A DNA stretch of 64,000 nucleotides from the NCBI RefSeq assembly GCF_018531425.1, contig NZ_JAHBOI010000002.1, positions 186,001 through 250,000 on the forward strand, in the 5' to 3' direction. The position numbers and the translations under genes are program-made. Source of the DNA: Paenarthrobacter sp. DKR-5. Its GTDB lineage: Bacteria > Actinomycetota > Actinomycetes > Actinomycetales > Micrococcaceae. Of the stretch, positions 49,741 through 59,805 are shown in pieces; position 1 is the first letter of the stretch, and the number at the start of each line of letters is the position of its first letter. The notes under the pieces were generated by a model. It saw only the letters and a program-made list of their open reading frames with translations, was not told the DNA's origin and ran no database searches.

Positions 49741-50480
49741 GCACGCCCGCCCCGCTCGCGGCCCGCGTCCTGGCGCAGGGCCGGTACGAGACCATCACGA
49801 TGCTTCGCAACGGCGAGCAGCTCATCCTTGCGGTCGTCCTTCCGCTGATGGCCCTCATCGGGCTCTCGGTGACGCCGCTGCTGGACGGGCTCGGTGCGAG
49901 CCGGATTAACATCGCCACGCCCGGTATCCTGGCGCTCTGCGCGATGTCGACCGCTTTCACCGGCCAGGGCATTGCGACCGGCTTCGACCGCCGGTACGGC
50001 GTGCTGCGGTTCCTTTCAACGACGCCGCTGGGCCGTGCCGGCCTGATCTGGGGCAAGGTAATTGCCGTCCTCGCGGTGCTGGTGCTGCAGGTGCTCGTGG
50101 TCTCCGCCGTCGCCCTGCTGCTGGGGTGGCAGCCCAGCCCCGCGGGCTGGGCGCTCGGGGTGCCGCTGCTGGTGCTCGGGGCCGCGGCGTTCACAGCGCT
50201 GGGGCTGCTGGTTGCCGGCACCGTGCGGCCCGAGGCCACGCTGGCCATCACGAACCTGCTCTGGCTGGTGCTGGGCGCTTTCGGCGGCATCGTGCTGCCG
50301 AGCGACCGGCAGCCGCTGCTGGTGCAGGACATCGTGCATTTTCTTCCGTCCGGGGCCCTCGGGCAGGCCCTGCGGGACGCTTTTCTGACCGGCACCCTGA
50401 ACCTCGGGGAAACGCTGGTCCTGCTGGTCTGGGCCGCACTGGCCTCGGCCGGCGCCCTTCGATGGTTCAAGTGGAGTTAG
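49737..50480 (+). CDS. ABC-2 type exporter permease
   Basis: The 247-residue protein has six hydrophobic segments in ABC-2 layout: a short N-terminal helix (RVLAQGRYETITMLRNGEQL), then LAVVLPLMALIGLSV and further helices ending WAALASAGALRWF. It partners with the preceding ATPase through a 4-nt overlap and lies 1 nt before the ctaA start. Confidence 0.88.
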   Translation: MSTPAPLAARVLAQGRYETITMLRNGEQLILAVVLPLMALIGLSVTPLLDGLGASRINIATPGILALCAMSTAFTGQGIATGFDRRYGVLRFLSTTPLGRAGLIWGKVIAVLAVLVLQVLVVSAVALLLGWQPSPAGWALGVPLLVLGAAAFTALGLLVAGTVRPEATLAITNLLWLVLGAFGGIVLPSDRQPLLVQDIVHFLPSGALGQALRDAFLTGTLNLGETLVLLVWAALASAGALRWFKWS

Positions 50481-50481
50481 G

Positions 50482-51432
50482 GTGCGCGTGGTCCAGGAAC
50501 GTTCAGAACTGAAGCAGGGCTTCGGCCGCCGGATCACATCGCGGCTGCCGCGGGAGGTCAATCCGACCATCCGCCGGCTCGCCGTCGCCTCCCTGATCGG
50601 CCAGACGGTACTCGTCGTGACCGGCGGCGCCGTGCGGCTGACCGCCTCCGGCCTGGGCTGCCCGACGTGGCCGCGCTGCACGCCGGATTCGCTGGTGAAC
50701 ACCCCGGAGATGGGGATCCACGGCATCGTGGAGTTCAGCAACCGGACGCTGACCTTCCTGCTGACTGCCGTCGCCGTCGCCATGCTCGTGGTGCTGTGGA
50801 ACCTGCGCAAGGAGCGCCGGGACCTGTTCGGCCTCGCGATCGGGCTGCTGGCGAGCATTCCGGCGCAGGCGGTGATCGGCGGCTTCAGCGTCCTGACCGG
50901 CCTGAACCCGTGGGTGGTGGGGCTGCACTTCCTCGTGTCGATGGCACTGGTGGCTCTGTCCATGCTGCTGGTGAACAGGGCCTACGGCCGCACCGGACGG
51001 TTCGCCGTCCTGCCCGCCCGCCCGGTCGGCCGCACGCTGCGCCAGCTGCTCGCCGCCGCCGGCGTCTTCAGCGTCCTCGCGGTGATGCTCGGCGTCGTCG
51101 TCACCGGCTCCGGCCCGCACGCCGGGGACGCGCACGCCCCGCGCAACGGATTGGACCCGGACCTGATCACCCGCGTGCACGTGGCCCCCGTCTACCTGCT
51201 TGTCATCGCCTCCGCCGTCAGCCTGTACCTGGCGTGGCGCCGGGGCCGCGGGGACCAGCTGCGCACCGCCGTCGTGCTGCTCGTCGCGATCGTGCTGGTG
51301 CAGGGCGCCATTGGTTACACCCAGCACTTCACCGGCCTGCCGGTGGTGCTCGTCGGGATGCACATGCTGGGCGCCTCACTGCTGGTCATCGCGGCGACCA
51401 ACGCCGTCGACATCGCCTACCGCAAGGCCTGA
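50482..51432 (+). CDS. ctaA: Heme A synthase (COX15/CtaA family)
   Basis: The 316-residue membrane protein has eight hydrophobic segments in two related halves, with conserved His in HGIVEFSNRTLTF, GLHFLVSMAL, RVHVAPVYLLV and GMHMLGASLL for heme binding, and the loop GGAVRLTASGLGCPTWPRC with a Cys pair. It oxidises heme O to heme A for cytochrome oxidase. The GTG start follows the permease stop by 1 nt. The transcript is followed by the intergenic palindromes. Confidence 0.93.
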   Translation: MRVVQERSELKQGFGRRITSRLPREVNPTIRRLAVASLIGQTVLVVTGGAVRLTASGLGCPTWPRCTPDSLVNTPEMGIHGIVEFSNRTLTFLLTAVAVAMLVVLWNLRKERRDLFGLAIGLLASIPAQAVIGGFSVLTGLNPWVVGLHFLVSMALVALSMLLVNRAYGRTGRFAVLPARPVGRTLRQLLAAAGVFSVLAVMLGVVVTGSGPHAGDAHAPRNGLDPDLITRVHVAPVYLLVIASAVSLYLAWRRGRGDQLRTAVVLLVAIVLVQGAIGYTQHFTGLPVVLVGMHMLGASLLVIAATNAVDIAYRKA

Positions 51433-51510
51433 CGCCCGGGCGGACCCCCGACGGAGCACCGTGAACGAGGCTCCCGCCGGCTGTCGGGGTGCTCGCCCGC
51501 CGCCAACGAT

Positions 51511-51596
51511 CACTGATGACGCGGTTTCCCGTTTATGACACGCTTCAATCCGCGTCATAAACGTCAATCCGCGTCATAAACGGGAAGCTGCGTCAT
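51511..51596. repeat. Palindromic intergenic element, copy 1 (with internal 19-bp tandem duplication)
   Basis: The left arm 51516-51539 pairs with 51573-51596 (24 nt, two mismatches). The unit TCAATCCGCGTCATAAACG is repeated exactly in tandem at 51545-51563 and 51564-51582, lengthening the loop compared with copy 2. The first 49 bases (51511-51559) are identical to 51740-51788. The outer ATGACGCGG can pair with more than one CCGCGTCAT, so alternative folds exist. Confidence 0.85.
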
Positions 51597-51739
51597 TTCT
51601 GGATACGGAGCGACCGGCCGGCGGACCCGGAGAAGCCAGAAGCCCCGCACCGCAAGGCGCGGGGCCGCCGCGGGCTCCGTCCGCCTTCCCGAGTTGCGCC
51701 GGGGGCAGGTCCGAGTACCCCCCATTCGCCGGAGCGGCG

Positions 51740-51806
51740 CACTGATGACGCGGTTTCCCGTTTATGACACGCTTCAATCCGCGTCATAGACGGGAAACCG
51801 CGTCAT
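51740..51806. repeat. Palindromic intergenic element, copy 2
   Basis: The left arm 51745-51768 pairs with 51783-51806 (24 nt, one mismatch) around a 14-nt loop. It shares 49 identical bases with copy 1, 229 bp upstream. A run of five T follows the right arm (51806-51810), so on the plus strand it can act as an intrinsic terminator for ctaA. It lies 31 nt from the ctaB stop. Confidence 0.85.
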
Positions 51807-51837
51807 TTTTGCAGCGGGAGCGGAGCGGACCGAGGTC

Positions 51838-52785
51838 CTAGCGGACGAGTGCCGGACCGACGAACGGGTCGACGGCCAGAGCGAGGAAGAGCAGGGTCAG
51901 GTAACTGATCGAGCCGTGGAAGACCCGCATGGCCCGCTTGTCGGTCGCTTCGTCCTGCTGGGCCTTGCTGTGCAGCGTGTGCGACTCGTACAGGAACCAG
52001 GCGCCGCTGAGCACTGCCACCAGGGTGTACACCCAGCCTGCGCCGCCGACCGGGATGAGCAGCAGCGAGCTGGTGACCATGGCCCACGCATAGAGCACAA
52101 CCTGCACGGATACCACGTTGGCGCCGGCGACGGCGCCGAGCATCGGCACCTTCGCGTTGCGGTAGTCCTCGCCGTAGCGCATGGACAACGGCCAGTAATG
52201 CGGCGGCGTCCACAGGAAGATCACCATGAAGAGCACAAACGCCGGCCACTCGACCTTGTCGGTCACGGCGGCCCACGCGATCAGCACGGGCATGCAGCCC
52301 GCGGCGCCGCCCCACACGATGTTCTGCGCGGTCCGCCGCTTCAGGATCAGCGTGTAGATGACGACGTAGAAGAAGATGGCGAGCACGCCCAGCCCGGCGG
52401 CCAGTGCGTTCGCGCCGAGCCAGAGAATGACGATCGAGGCGACGCCGAGCGCCCAGGCGAACACGTAGGCCTCACGCGGCGTGACCTCGCCGGTGACGAG
52501 CGGCCGGTTCTCGGTCCGGTGCATCAGCCGGTCGATGTCGCGGTCGATGTAGCAGTTGAACGCGCCGGCGCTCCCGGCAGCGAATGCCCCGCCGACCAAT
52601 GTCGCCAGGATCAGACCGACGCTCGGAAAGCCCTTCTGGGCGAAGATCATGGTCGGGACGGTCGTGACCAGCAGCAGTTCGACGACGCGCGGCTTGGTGA
52701 GGGCGAAGTAGGCCTTCGCTTTGCGGCGGAAGCCGGGTTTGGCCGCTGCGGAAGCGGCGACTGCCGGCGTTCTTGTTGCACTCAC
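51838..52785 (-). CDS. ctaB: Protoheme IX farnesyltransferase (heme O synthase)
   Basis: The 315-residue UbiA-family membrane protein has about eight to nine helices. The first Asp motif is in [20 protein letters not shown] and the second loop holds [22 protein letters not shown] opens the first helix. It farnesylates heme B to heme O, the CtaA substrate. GTG 52785 was chosen; GTG 52815 is an alternative and the Shine-Dalgarno is weak for both. It is convergent with ctaA and divergent from tkt. Confidence 0.94.
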   Translation of the reverse strand: MSATRTPAVAASAAAKPGFRRKAKAYFALTKPRVVELLLVTTVPTMIFAQKGFPSVGLILATLVGGAFAAGSAGAFNCYIDRDIDRLMHRTENRPLVTGEVTPREAYVFAWALGVASIVILWLGANALAAGLGVLAIFFYVVIYTLILKRRTAQNIVWGGAAGCMPVLIAWAAVTDKVEWPAFVLFMVIFLWTPPHYWPLSMRYGEDYRNAKVPMLGAVAGANVVSVQVVLYAWAMVTSSLLLIPVGGAGWVYTLVAVLSGAWFLYESHTLHSKAQQDEATDKRAMRVFHGSISYLTLLFLALAVDPFVGPALVR

Positions 52786-53260
52786 GGAAATGTCACTCAG
52801 TTCTGTTCTAGCCACTTTTACGCAGAGGCGTTTCCCCGCGCGCGGGAACCAGGCCCCGAAACCTCCCCTTATCCTATCGCGGGACGGGCCCCGCGGACGC
52901 ACCTGGGCAGGTGACGGCGGCCACCCGCCGCGCCCGCGGCGGTGGGTAGGCAGCAGGGCGCACCGGGCCCGACGGCCGCCGGGAAGCGTCCGGAAACCTC
53001 ACCGGACAGGCGTCAATACAGTGAAGTGAACAGCGTTCAATATGTTGTCCACCTTGTGGACACCTCCTGTCCGCGGGGGTCAATGGGTCTAAGCTGGACG
53101 ATGAACAGCACGCGTAGCACTGCCCGCCGCGGGCAGGCACCGCACGCGCCATGCTTGGTCAATGTTTCGATGACGAACGGCTGCAAGGCTCCCCGCACCC
53201 CGGGGTCACGCGCTCGTCGCAGGCCCGAGGCCGTCAGCACTAGAGAGGGGCTCGGTTTAC
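52786..53260. other. ctaB/tkt divergent intergenic region
   Basis: About 475 bp without a convincing gene. Two small hairpins are visible: GTCCGG/CCGGAC (52988-52993 with 53002-53007) and GTCCAC/GTGGAC (53047-53052 with 53056-53061). The stretch 53010-53050 is relatively AT-rich and probably holds the tkt promoter, giving tkt a leader of up to about 200 nt. No firm -10/-35 could be assigned. Confidence 0.5.
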
Positions 53261-55453
53261 GTGCCACATTTGGAAGAAGAACTGAACTGGACTGAGCTCG
53301 ACAAGCGCGCCGTGGACACCGTCCGCGTCCTCGCTGCGGATGCTGTGGAGAAGGTCGGCAACGGCCACCCGGGCACGGCGATGAGCCTGGCGCCCGCCGC
53401 GTACCTGCTGTTCCAGAAGCTCATGCGCCACGACCCGTCCGACTCGCAGTGGACGGGACGCGACCGGTTCATCCTCTCCCCCGGGCACACGTCGCTGACC
53501 CTCTACATCCAGCTCTTCCTCTCCGGCTACGGCCTGGAGCTCAAGGACCTCGAGTCCCTGCGCACCTGGGGTTCGAAGACCCCCGGGCACCCCGAGTACA
53601 AGCACACCAACGGCGTGGAGATCACCACCGGTCCGCTCGGCCAGGGCCTGGCTTCCTCGGTGGGCATGGCGTTCGCGCAGCGCCGCCAGCGCGGCATGTT
53701 CGACGCCGACGCCGCCCCGGGAACCAGCCCGTTCGACCACACCATCTGGGTTTTCGCATCCGACGGCGACCTGCAGGAAGGCGTGACTTCCGAGGCGTCC
53801 TCGCTCGCCGGCCACCAGGAGCTCGGCAACATGGTGGTCCTGTACGACCAGAACCACATCTCCATCGAGGACGACGTCGACGTCGCCTTCTCCGAGGACG
53901 TGCTCAAGCGCTACGAAGCCTACGGCTGGCACGTCCAGCGCGTGGACTGGACGAAGACCGGCGAGTACGTCGAGGACATGCAGGAGCTCTACAGCGCCAT
54001 GCTGGCCGCCAAGGCCGAGACGTCCCGCCCGTCGATCATCGCGCTGCGGACCATCATCGGCTGGCCCGCCCCGAAGAAGCAGAACACCGGCAAGATCCAC
54101 GGCTCCGCCCTGGGAGCTGAAGAAGTGGCCGGGCTGAAGGAAATCCTCGGTTTCGACCCGGAGAAGTCCTTCGTTGTCGAGCCCGAGGTCCTCGAGCACG
54201 CCCGTAAGGTCGTCGACCGCGGCCGCGAAGAGCGCGCCGCCTGGGAGAAGAGCTTCGCCGCCTGGAAGGACGCAAACCCGGAAGCCAACGAGCTGCTCGA
54301 GCGCATCGCGTCGCGCCAGCTTCCCGCGGGCTGGGAGAAGGCACTGCCCGAGTTCGAAGCGGGCAAGGAAGTGGCCACCCGCAAGGCCTCCGGCGCCGTG
54401 CTGAACGCCATCGCCCCCGAGCTTCCCGAACTGTGGGGCGGCTCCTGCGACCTGGCGGAGTCCACCAACACCGCTTTCGAGGGCGACCCGTCCTTCATTC
54501 CGACCTCCCGCCAGACGAACGCCTGGAAGGGCAACCCGTACGGGCGCACGCTGCACTTCGGCATCCGCGAGCACGCCGCCGCGTCCATCGTCAACGGCAT
54601 CGTGATGCACTCCAGCACCCGCGCCTTCTCCGCTACCTTCCTGATCTTCAGCGACTACCAGCGCCCGGCCATCCGCCTCGGCGCCCTGATGGGTGTTCCG
54701 TCCATCTACGTGTGGACGCACGACTCGATCGGCCTTGGCGAGGACGGCCCGACGCACCAGCCGGTGGAGCAGCTCGCCTCGCTGCGTGCCATCCCGGGCC
54801 TCGACGTCGTCCGCCCGGGCGACGCCAACGAGGTCGCGGTCGCGTGGAAGACCATCCTGGAGAACACCGAGAACCCGGCCGGCATTGTGCTGACCCGGCA
54901 GAACGTGCCCACCTACGCCCGCGGCGAGGGCGCTGCCACGGGTGACACCTTCGCCTCCGCGCAGGGCGTCGCCAAGGGCGGCTACGTGCTGGCCGAAGCC
55001 TCCAAGGACGGCCAGAGCGTCGAGCCCGAGGTCATCCTCATCGCCACCGGCTCCGAGGTCCAGCTGGCCGTCGAGGCCCGCGAGACCCTGCAGGCCGGCG
55101 GCACCCCCACCCGCGTGGTGTCCCTGCCCTGCCTTGAATGGTTCAACAAACAGGACGCCGACTACCGCGAGCAGGTGCTCCCGAGCAGCATCAAGGCCCG
55201 CGTCTCGGTTGAGGCGGGCATTGCGCAGGGCTGGCGCGAGCTCGTCGGCGACAACGGCCGTTCCATCTCGCTCGAGCACTTCGGTGCCTCCGCCGACTAC
55301 AAGCGGCTCTTCCAGGAGTTCGGCATCACTGCCGAGGCCGTCGTCGCCGCGGCGAAGGACTCGCTGTCCTCGCTCGGTTCCGCGGACCGCCTCAGCGCGA
55401 CGTCCGGGGCTCCCTCCGGCAGCGCTTCGTCGCAGCCCGGCGACCTCAACTAA
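53261..55453 (+). CDS. tkt: Transketolase
   Basis: The 730-residue ThDP enzyme of the non-oxidative pentose phosphate pathway has [33 protein letters not shown], the ThDP motif [39 protein letters not shown] and CLEWFNKQ. The GTG start has GAGAGGGG upstream. A Ser/Gly/Ala-rich tail of about 25 residues after the fold is not typical of the family core. It heads the tkt-tal-pgi-zwf-opcA-pgl cluster. Confidence 0.97.
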   Translation: MPHLEEELNWTELDKRAVDTVRVLAADAVEKVGNGHPGTAMSLAPAAYLLFQKLMRHDPSDSQWTGRDRFILSPGHTSLTLYIQLFLSGYGLELKDLESLRTWGSKTPGHPEYKHTNGVEITTGPLGQGLASSVGMAFAQRRQRGMFDADAAPGTSPFDHTIWVFASDGDLQEGVTSEASSLAGHQELGNMVVLYDQNHISIEDDVDVAFSEDVLKRYEAYGWHVQRVDWTKTGEYVEDMQELYSAMLAAKAETSRPSIIALRTIIGWPAPKKQNTGKIHGSALGAEEVAGLKEILGFDPEKSFVVEPEVLEHARKVVDRGREERAAWEKSFAAWKDANPEANELLERIASRQLPAGWEKALPEFEAGKEVATRKASGAVLNAIAPELPELWGGSCDLAESTNTAFEGDPSFIPTSRQTNAWKGNPYGRTLHFGIREHAAASIVNGIVMHSSTRAFSATFLIFSDYQRPAIRLGALMGVPSIYVWTHDSIGLGEDGPTHQPVEQLASLRAIPGLDVVRPGDANEVAVAWKTILENTENPAGIVLTRQNVPTYARGEGAATGDTFASAQGVAKGGYVLAEASKDGQSVEPEVILIATGSEVQLAVEARETLQAGGTPTRVVSLPCLEWFNKQDADYREQVLPSSIKARVSVEAGIAQGWRELVGDNGRSISLEHFGASADYKRLFQEFGITAEAVVAAAKDSLSSLGSADRLSATSGAPSGSASSQPGDLN

Positions 55454-55488
55454 CTGCCCGACACTTGCGAATCAAGGAGATTGTGACC

Positions 55489-56619
55489 ATGTCAGCAACA
55501 ACCCCCACCGCCCAGCTTTCCGAAGCCGGCGTCTCCATCTGGCTCGATGACCTTTCCCGTGACCGCCTGAACCAGGGCACCCTGCAGAAGCTCATCGACG
55601 AGAAGAACGTGGTCGGTGTGACCACCAACCCGAGCATCTTCGAGGCCGCCATCACCAAGGGCCACGCTTACGACGAGCAGCTCCAGGAACTCGCCGGCCG
55701 CGGCGCCGACGTCGAGACCGCTGTCTTCGAGATCACCACCCGGGACGTCACCGACGGCTGCGACCTGTTCGCTCCGATCGCCGAGGCAACCGGCGGCCAG
55801 GACGGCCGCGTCTCCATCGAGGTCGACCCGCGGCTGGCCCGCGACACGGACGGCACCGTGGCGAGCGCCAAGAAGCTTTCCGCGAAGGTCAACCGCGGGA
55901 ACGTCTACATCAAGATCCCGGCGACCGTTGAAGGCCTTGAGGCCATCTCCGCCACGCTCGCCGAGGGCATCAGCGTCAACGTGACGCTGATCTTCTCGCT
56001 GGAGCGCTACCGGGCCGTCATCAACGCCTTCCAGGTCGGCATCGAGCGGGCGAAGGAAAACGGCAAGGACCTCTCCACGATCCACTCCGTCGCGTCCTTC
56101 TTCGTCTCCCGCGTGGACACCGAGATCGACAAGCAGCTCGACGCGATCGGCACCGACGAGGCGAAGGCACTCAAGGGCAAGGCCGGCCTGGCCAACGCCC
56201 GCCTGGCCTACCAGGTCTTCGAGGAGCAGTTCGCCACCGAACGCTGGCAGGTGCTCGCGGCCGCCGGTGCCCACGCCCAGCGTCCGCTGTGGGCCTCCAC
56301 CGGCGTGAAGGACCCCGCCTACCCCGACACCCTGTACGTCACCGAGCTGGTCGCGCCGAACGTGGTCAACACCATGCCGGAGAAGACCCTGGACGCCACG
56401 TTCGACCACGGAGTCGTCACCGGCAACACCATCGCCGGAACCTACGACGAGTCCAACGAGCTGCTGGACAAGCTGGAAAACCTCGGCGTGTCCTACAACG
56501 CCGTCGTCGAGAAGCTCGAGACCGAAGGCCTCGACAAGTTCGTCGCCAGCTGGAACGAGCTCCTCGGCCACCTGAAGGACGCCCTCGAAGCTGCAACCCC
56601 GGTGAAGAGCGAGGCCTAG
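55489..56619 (+). CDS. tal: Transaldolase
   Basis: The 376-residue transaldolase of the actinobacterial long type has [33 protein letters not shown], the Schiff-base Lys in [12 protein letters not shown] and [21 protein letters not shown] lies upstream of ATG 55489. It moves a dihydroxyacetone unit in the pentose phosphate pathway and lies 35 nt after tkt. Confidence 0.97.
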   Translation: MSATTPTAQLSEAGVSIWLDDLSRDRLNQGTLQKLIDEKNVVGVTTNPSIFEAAITKGHAYDEQLQELAGRGADVETAVFEITTRDVTDGCDLFAPIAEATGGQDGRVSIEVDPRLARDTDGTVASAKKLSAKVNRGNVYIKIPATVEGLEAISATLAEGISVNVTLIFSLERYRAVINAFQVGIERAKENGKDLSTIHSVASFFVSRVDTEIDKQLDAIGTDEAKALKGKAGLANARLAYQVFEEQFATERWQVLAAAGAHAQRPLWASTGVKDPAYPDTLYVTELVAPNVVNTMPEKTLDATFDHGVVTGNTIAGTYDESNELLDKLENLGVSYNAVVEKLETEGLDKFVASWNELLGHLKDALEAATPVKSEA

Positions 56620-56624
56620 GACTG

Positions 56625-58241
56625 ATGAGTACCCTGTCATTTGACGCCTCCGGGGCTGCCCGGCAGGCCGTGGAAGAGAATGTCGCGCAGCTGGTAGAGG
56701 ACAAAATCGCCTCGCGCATCTTCGCCAAGGACCACACCCTCTGGGGCAAGGACGCCGAGTCCGAGTCCGCGATCCGTCTCGGCTGGGTCGAGGCCGCCTC
56801 GGTCTCGCAGCCGCTCGTGCCGCAGATTCTCGAGCTCCGGGACGCGTTGAAGGCCGACGGGGTTACTCACATTGTGCTGGCCGGCATGGGCGGCTCCTCG
56901 CTGGCGCCGGAGGTCATTACCCGGACCGCCGGCGTGGAGCTGACCGTGCTGGACAGCACGGACCCGGAGCAGGTGTCCGCGGCGCTGGCGGACCGGCTCT
57001 CCGAAACTGCCATCGTCGTGTCCTCCAAGTCCGGCTCCACCCTGGAGACGGACTCCCAGCGCCGCGCCTTCGAGCAGGCGTTCACCGACGCCGGCCTCGA
57101 CGCCAAGAGCCGCATCGTCGTCGTCACCGACCCGGGCTCGCCGCTGGACAAGGCGTCGCGGGATGCCGGCTACCGGGCAGTGTTCAACGCGGACCCGAAC
57201 GTCGGCGGCCGCTACTCTGCGCTGACCGCCTTCGGCCTCGTGCCCTCCGGCCTTGCCGGGGTGGACATCCAGGCGCTCCTCGATGAAGCTGAGGAGGCCG
57301 CCGAGGTCCTCGCGGACGACGCCGCCGAGAACATCGGCCTCGAACTCGGTGCCGCGCTCGGCGGCACCAAACCGCTGCGCAACAAGATCGTGATCGTGGA
57401 CGAGGGCTCCGGCATCGTCGGTTTCGCCGACTGGGCGGAACAATTGATCGCCGAGTCCACCGGCAAGATCGGCACCGGCCTGCTGCCGGTGGTCGCCGAG
57501 CCCGGCTCGCCGGAAGTGACCGGCGGCGCTGCCGACGTTCTGGTCGTCCGTCTCGTTGCCGCCGACGCGGAGGTCGACCTGGCCGAGAACCAGGTCGCCG
57601 TCGCCGGCGGTCTCGGCTCGCAGATGATGGTCTGGGAATTCGCCACCGCGGTTGCCGGACGCCTGCTGGGCATCAACCCGTTCGACCAGCCCGACGTCGA
57701 GGCCGCCAAGGCCGCCGCCCGCGGCCTGCTCGACGCACGCCCCGAAGCTACGCCGGCGAACTTCGTCGACGGCGCCGTCGAGGTCCGCGGCGGCAGCTGG
57801 CTCGGTTCGGCGTCGTCCCTCGACGAGGCCCTCACGGTCCTGCTTGGCCAACTCGGCAGCGACGGCTACCTCAGCGTCCAGGCCTACCTGGACCGCCTCG
57901 GCCAGGCGCCGCTCGCAGACATCCGCAGCGGGCTCGCCGCCCGCACCGGACGTCCCGTCACCTTCGGCTGGGGGCCCCGCTTCCTCCACTCGACCGGACA
58001 GTTCCACAAGGGCGGTCCGGCGGTCGGCGTTTTCCTGCAGATCACGGCCGACGCCGCCGAGGACCTGGCCATTCCGGACCGGCCGTTCAGCTTCGGCCAA
58101 CTCATCGCCGCCCAGGCGGCCGGTGACGCGCAGGTCCTCGCCGGCCACGGACGCCCCGTGCTGCGCCTGCACCTGACGGACCGCGCCGCGGGCGTGGAGC
58201 AGCTGCGGACCGCTGTCGCTTCCCTCTCCCGCGGCAACTGA
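56625..58241 (+). CDS. pgi: Glucose-6-phosphate isomerase
   Basis: The 538-residue PGI has two sugar-isomerase domains: GMGGSSLAPEVITRTAGVEL and VVSSKSGSTLETDSQRRAF in the first, and GLGSQMMVWEFATAVAGRLL, GINPFDQPDVE and HSTGQFHKGGP in the second. It interconverts glucose-6-P and fructose-6-P and links the oxidative branch below to glycolysis. The ATG lies 5 nt after the tal stop. Confidence 0.95.
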   Translation: MSTLSFDASGAARQAVEENVAQLVEDKIASRIFAKDHTLWGKDAESESAIRLGWVEAASVSQPLVPQILELRDALKADGVTHIVLAGMGGSSLAPEVITRTAGVELTVLDSTDPEQVSAALADRLSETAIVVSSKSGSTLETDSQRRAFEQAFTDAGLDAKSRIVVVTDPGSPLDKASRDAGYRAVFNADPNVGGRYSALTAFGLVPSGLAGVDIQALLDEAEEAAEVLADDAAENIGLELGAALGGTKPLRNKIVIVDEGSGIVGFADWAEQLIAESTGKIGTGLLPVVAEPGSPEVTGGAADVLVVRLVAADAEVDLAENQVAVAGGLGSQMMVWEFATAVAGRLLGINPFDQPDVEAAKAAARGLLDARPEATPANFVDGAVEVRGGSWLGSASSLDEALTVLLGQLGSDGYLSVQAYLDRLGQAPLADIRSGLAARTGRPVTFGWGPRFLHSTGQFHKGGPAVGVFLQITADAAEDLAIPDRPFSFGQLIAAQAAGDAQVLAGHGRPVLRLHLTDRAAGVEQLRTAVASLSRGN

Positions 58242-58263
58242 TTCCGGAGGCTCAAACCCCGCT

Positions 58264-59805
58264 ATGACTGAAACCGACGCGCACAAGCGCACCAACCCGC
58301 TTCGGGACCCACGGGACCGCCGGCTCTCCCGGATCGCAGGTCCGTCCTCGCTGGTGATCTTCGGTGTCACCGGCGACCTCTCCCGCAAGAAGCTCATGCC
58401 CGCGGTGTACGACCTGGCCAACCGCGGCCTCCTGCCGCCGAGCTTTGCCCTGGTCGGGTTCGCCCGGCGCGAATGGGAGGACGAAGACTTCGCCGCCGAG
58501 GTGAAGGAAGCCGTCACGAAGTACGCCCGGACGCCGTTCAACGAGGACGTCTGGAACCAGCTCTCGGAGGGCATCCGCTTCGTCCAGGGCGAGTTCGACG
58601 ACGACGAATCGTTCGCCCGGCTGAAGAAGACCATCGACGAGCTGGACGAGCAGCGCGGCACGCGGGGCAACCATGCGTTCTATCTCTCGATCCCGCCCAA
58701 GGCGTTCGACCTGGTCTGCCGCCAGCTCTCCAACCAGGGCCTGGCGCAGGCACCGGGAGACTCCTGGCGCCGCGTGGTGATCGAGAAGCCGTTCGGGCAC
58801 GACCTGCAGTCGGCCCGGGAGCTCAACGCGATCGTCGAGGACGTCTTTCCCCCGGATTCGGTGTTCCGCATCGACCATTACCTGGGCAAGGAGACGGTGC
58901 AGAACATCCTGGCGCTGCGCTTCGCCAACCAGCTGTTCGAACCGCTGTGGAACGCGAACTACGTCGACCATGTGCAGATCACGATGGCCGAGGACATTGG
59001 CATCGGTGGCCGCGCCGGTTACTACGACGGCGTGGGTGCTGCCCGCGACGTGATCCAGAACCACCTGCTCCAGCTGCTTGCCCTGACCGCGATGGAGGAA
59101 CCGATCTCCTTCAACGCCGAGGACCTGCGCGCGGAGAAGGAGAAGGTCCTCGCCGCGGTGAAGCTGCCGGCCGACCTGTCCACCCACTCGGCCCGCGGCC
59201 AGTACACCGGCGGCTGGCAGGGCGGCGAGAAGGTCAAGGGATTCCTTGAGGAGGACGGCTTCAATCCGGACTCCATCACCGAGACCTATGCAGCGCTGCG
59301 CCTGGACATCAACACCCGCCGCTGGGCAGGCGTGCCGTTCTACCTGCGCGCCGGCAAGCGGCTGGGACGCAGGGTCACTGAGATCGCCGTGGTCTTCAAG
59401 AAGGCGCCGAACCTGCTCTTCCTGGGCAACGCGGACGATTTCGGACAGAACGCCGTCGTGATCCGTGTCCAGCCCGACGAGGGCGTGACCATCCGGTTCG
59501 GCTCCAAGGTGCCGGGCACGCAGATGGAGGTCCGCGACGTCACAATGGACTTCGGCTACGGCCATGCCTTCACCGAGTCGAGCCCGGAAGCCTATGAGCG
59601 GCTGATCCTGGACGTGCTGCTCGGCGAGCCCCCGCTGTTCCCGCGGCACGAGGAAGTGGAACTGTCATGGAAGATCCTCGATCCGTTCGAGGAATTCTGG
59701 GCCGCTGAAGGCACCAAACCCGAGCCCTACGCCCCCGGCAGCTGGGGGCCGCCCTCGGCCGACGAACTGCTCGCCCGTGACGGAAGGACGTGGAGAAGGC
59801 CATGA
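58264..59805 (+). CDS. zwf: Glucose-6-phosphate 1-dehydrogenase
   Basis: The 513-residue enzyme catalyses the first step of the oxidative pentose phosphate pathway. It has the NADP motif FGVTGDLSRKKLMPAVYDLA, the active-site RIDHYLGKETVQNILALRF and EKPFGHDLQSARELN. It overlaps opcA by 4 nt (ATGA) and works with it. Confidence 0.97.
   Translation: MTETDAHKRTNPLRDPRDRRLSRIAGPSSLVIFGVTGDLSRKKLMPAVYDLANRGLLPPSFALVGFARREWEDEDFAAEVKEAVTKYARTPFNEDVWNQLSEGIRFVQGEFDDDESFARLKKTIDELDEQRGTRGNHAFYLSIPPKAFDLVCRQLSNQGLAQAPGDSWRRVVIEKPFGHDLQSARELNAIVEDVFPPDSVFRIDHYLGKETVQNILALRFANQLFEPLWNANYVDHVQITMAEDIGIGGRAGYYDGVGAARDVIQNHLLQLLALTAMEEPISFNAEDLRAEKEKVLAAVKLPADLSTHSARGQYTGGWQGGEKVKGFLEEDGFNPDSITETYAALRLDINTRRWAGVPFYLRAGKRLGRRVTEIAVVFKKAPNLLFLGNADDFGQNAVVIRVQPDEGVTIRFGSKVPGTQMEVRDVTMDFGYGHAFTESSPEAYERLILDVLLGEPPLFPRHEEVELSWKILDPFEEFWAAEGTKPEPYAPGSWGPPSADELLARDGRTWRRP

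Larger units (their letters stand above)
51433..51837. other. 405-bp ctaA-ctaB intergenic region with no gene
   Basis: The gap between the convergent ctaA and ctaB stops contains two copies of a palindromic element (separate entries), about 140 bp of spacer between them and a small hairpin GCCCCGC/GCGGGGC (51642-51648 with 51659-51665). Short open frames are products of the repeats and show no coding signs. Confidence 0.7.

Noticed and set aside
51376-51787. Two short minus-strand frames sharing a peptide that starts MTRIEACHKRETASSV.
   Set aside because: The shared peptide is only the translation of the two palindromic repeats; neither frame has coding support outside them.
53240-55279. Long open frame antisense to tkt.
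   Set aside because: It mirrors the codon bias of tkt and has no recognisable domain; no ribosome binding site.
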